64,000 nt of DNA from Hymenobacter algoricola (GTDB lineage Bacteria; Bacteroidota; Bacteroidia; Cytophagales; Hymenobacteraceae). The first letter of the stretch is position 1. Each line of letters begins with the position of its first letter. The stretch is taken from positions 124,001 through 188,000 of the forward strand of contig NZ_BAABDH010000039.1 of NCBI RefSeq assembly GCF_039539525.1, read 5' to 3'. Below the pieces are notes generated by a model that was not told where the DNA came from, searched no databases, and worked only from the letters and a program-made list of their open reading frames with translations. Of this stretch, positions 63,711-64,000 are shown piece after piece. The position numbers and the translations under genes were made by a program.

Positions 63711-64000
63711 ATGGACTGCTCCCGCTGCATCACCCTCGAAAACTCCCGCGTCCGCCTGCGCCCGCTGGAGCCCACCGACTTCGAAGACCTCAAGCGCGTT
63801 ATCTTTGATGCGGAGCTGTGGCAGTTCAGCTCGCTGCCCACCCCAACTGATGCGTTGGGGCTGGCGGCTTATCTGAATAAAGCCGGGCACGACCGCGCCC
63901 AGGGCACCCGCTACGCCTTCGCCATCATCGACCGGGCCACCGGGCGCGTGGTGGGCAGCACCAGCTACGGCAGCTTTTCGATGCCCGACCGGCGCCTGGA
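63711..64000 (+). CDS. GNAT family N-acetyltransferase (RimJ/RimL-like), cut by the window edge
   Basis: 96 codons are visible; the 3' end lies beyond 64000. The N-terminus (MDCSRCITLENSRVRLRPLE) has the usual VRLRPLEPTDFEDLKRV start of RimJ/RimL-type acetyltransferases, followed by YAFAIIDRATGRVVGSTSYG, where the strand before motif A is seen. The acetyl-CoA loop is not yet in view. Its function, for example ribosomal protein or other N-acetylation, cannot be decided. Start choice rests on position just after the inverted repeat. Confidence 0.85.
   Translation, partial: MDCSRCITLENSRVRLRPLEPTDFEDLKRVIFDAELWQFSSLPTPTDALGLAAYLNKAGHDRAQGTRYAFAIIDRATGRVVGSTSYGSFSMPDRRL

Overview
The window comes from a high-GC member of the Bacteroidota and looks most like Hymenobacter or a close relative in the Cytophagales. 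The evidence is two large secreted proteins with C-terminal type IX secretion (T9SS) sorting domains, -7 promoter elements of the TAnnTTTG type with a TTG about 18-20 bases upstream, starts that lack Shine-Dalgarno sequences, a SusA-like neopullulanase, a CruF/CrtD monocyclic-carotenoid gene pair, and dispersed inverted repeats of a type I associate with Hymenobacter. I saw no rRNA, tRNA, CRISPR array or prophage. Most genes are chromosomal housekeeping genes.

Layout. 1-6.5 kb is an alpha-glucan block (partial GH13 amylase, SDR, SusA-like neopullulanase, alpha-glucan phosphorylase). 6.5-15.1 kb holds an SGNH hydrolase, a thioredoxin plus partner, a TetR regulator with CruF, CrtD and an RlmI-like methyltransferase on one strand, a Na/Pi transporter, a GNAT, an SRPBCC protein and an unusual ACP-like membrane protein. 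15.2-19.2 kb is a SNF2 helicase whose Walker A motif is split by a 347-residue intein with class 3 hallmarks. 19.4-26.5 kb carries a LolC/E-like protein, a methyltransferase, rbfA, a membrane protein, rpiB, tatC and glyA. 26.7-38.8 kb has a sigma factor with a TPR partner, a phosphatase, small acidic proteins, a pterin dehydratase, the rsmI-lnt-IMPase run, a radical SAM protein, a cysteine-less TlpA-like protein and radA. 38.9-51.9 kb has a delta-60-repeat T9SS protein, a cNMP-sensor histidine kinase beside a fused response regulator/thioredoxin-reductase-like protein, a metallophosphoesterase lipoprotein, an acyltransferase and a T9SS esterase-like protein.

51.9-56.5 kb is an aromatic amino acid operon on the minus strand: pheA, aminotransferase, tyrA, then DAHP synthase-chorismate mutase. 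Upstream of pheA lie two tandem, previously unannotated Phe/Tyr-rich leader peptides, each followed by an intrinsic terminator. This looks like a double transcription attenuator and is, with the intein, the most interesting feature of the window.

56.5-64 kb contains a carboxypeptidase-regulatory-domain protein, a lipoprotein gene broken by an IS5-like element whose transposase is split at an A8 run, short tandem repeats, a sigma factor overlapping an anti-sigma zinc-finger/TonB fusion, fumC and a partial GNAT. All functional calls come from reading motifs; no database search was run.
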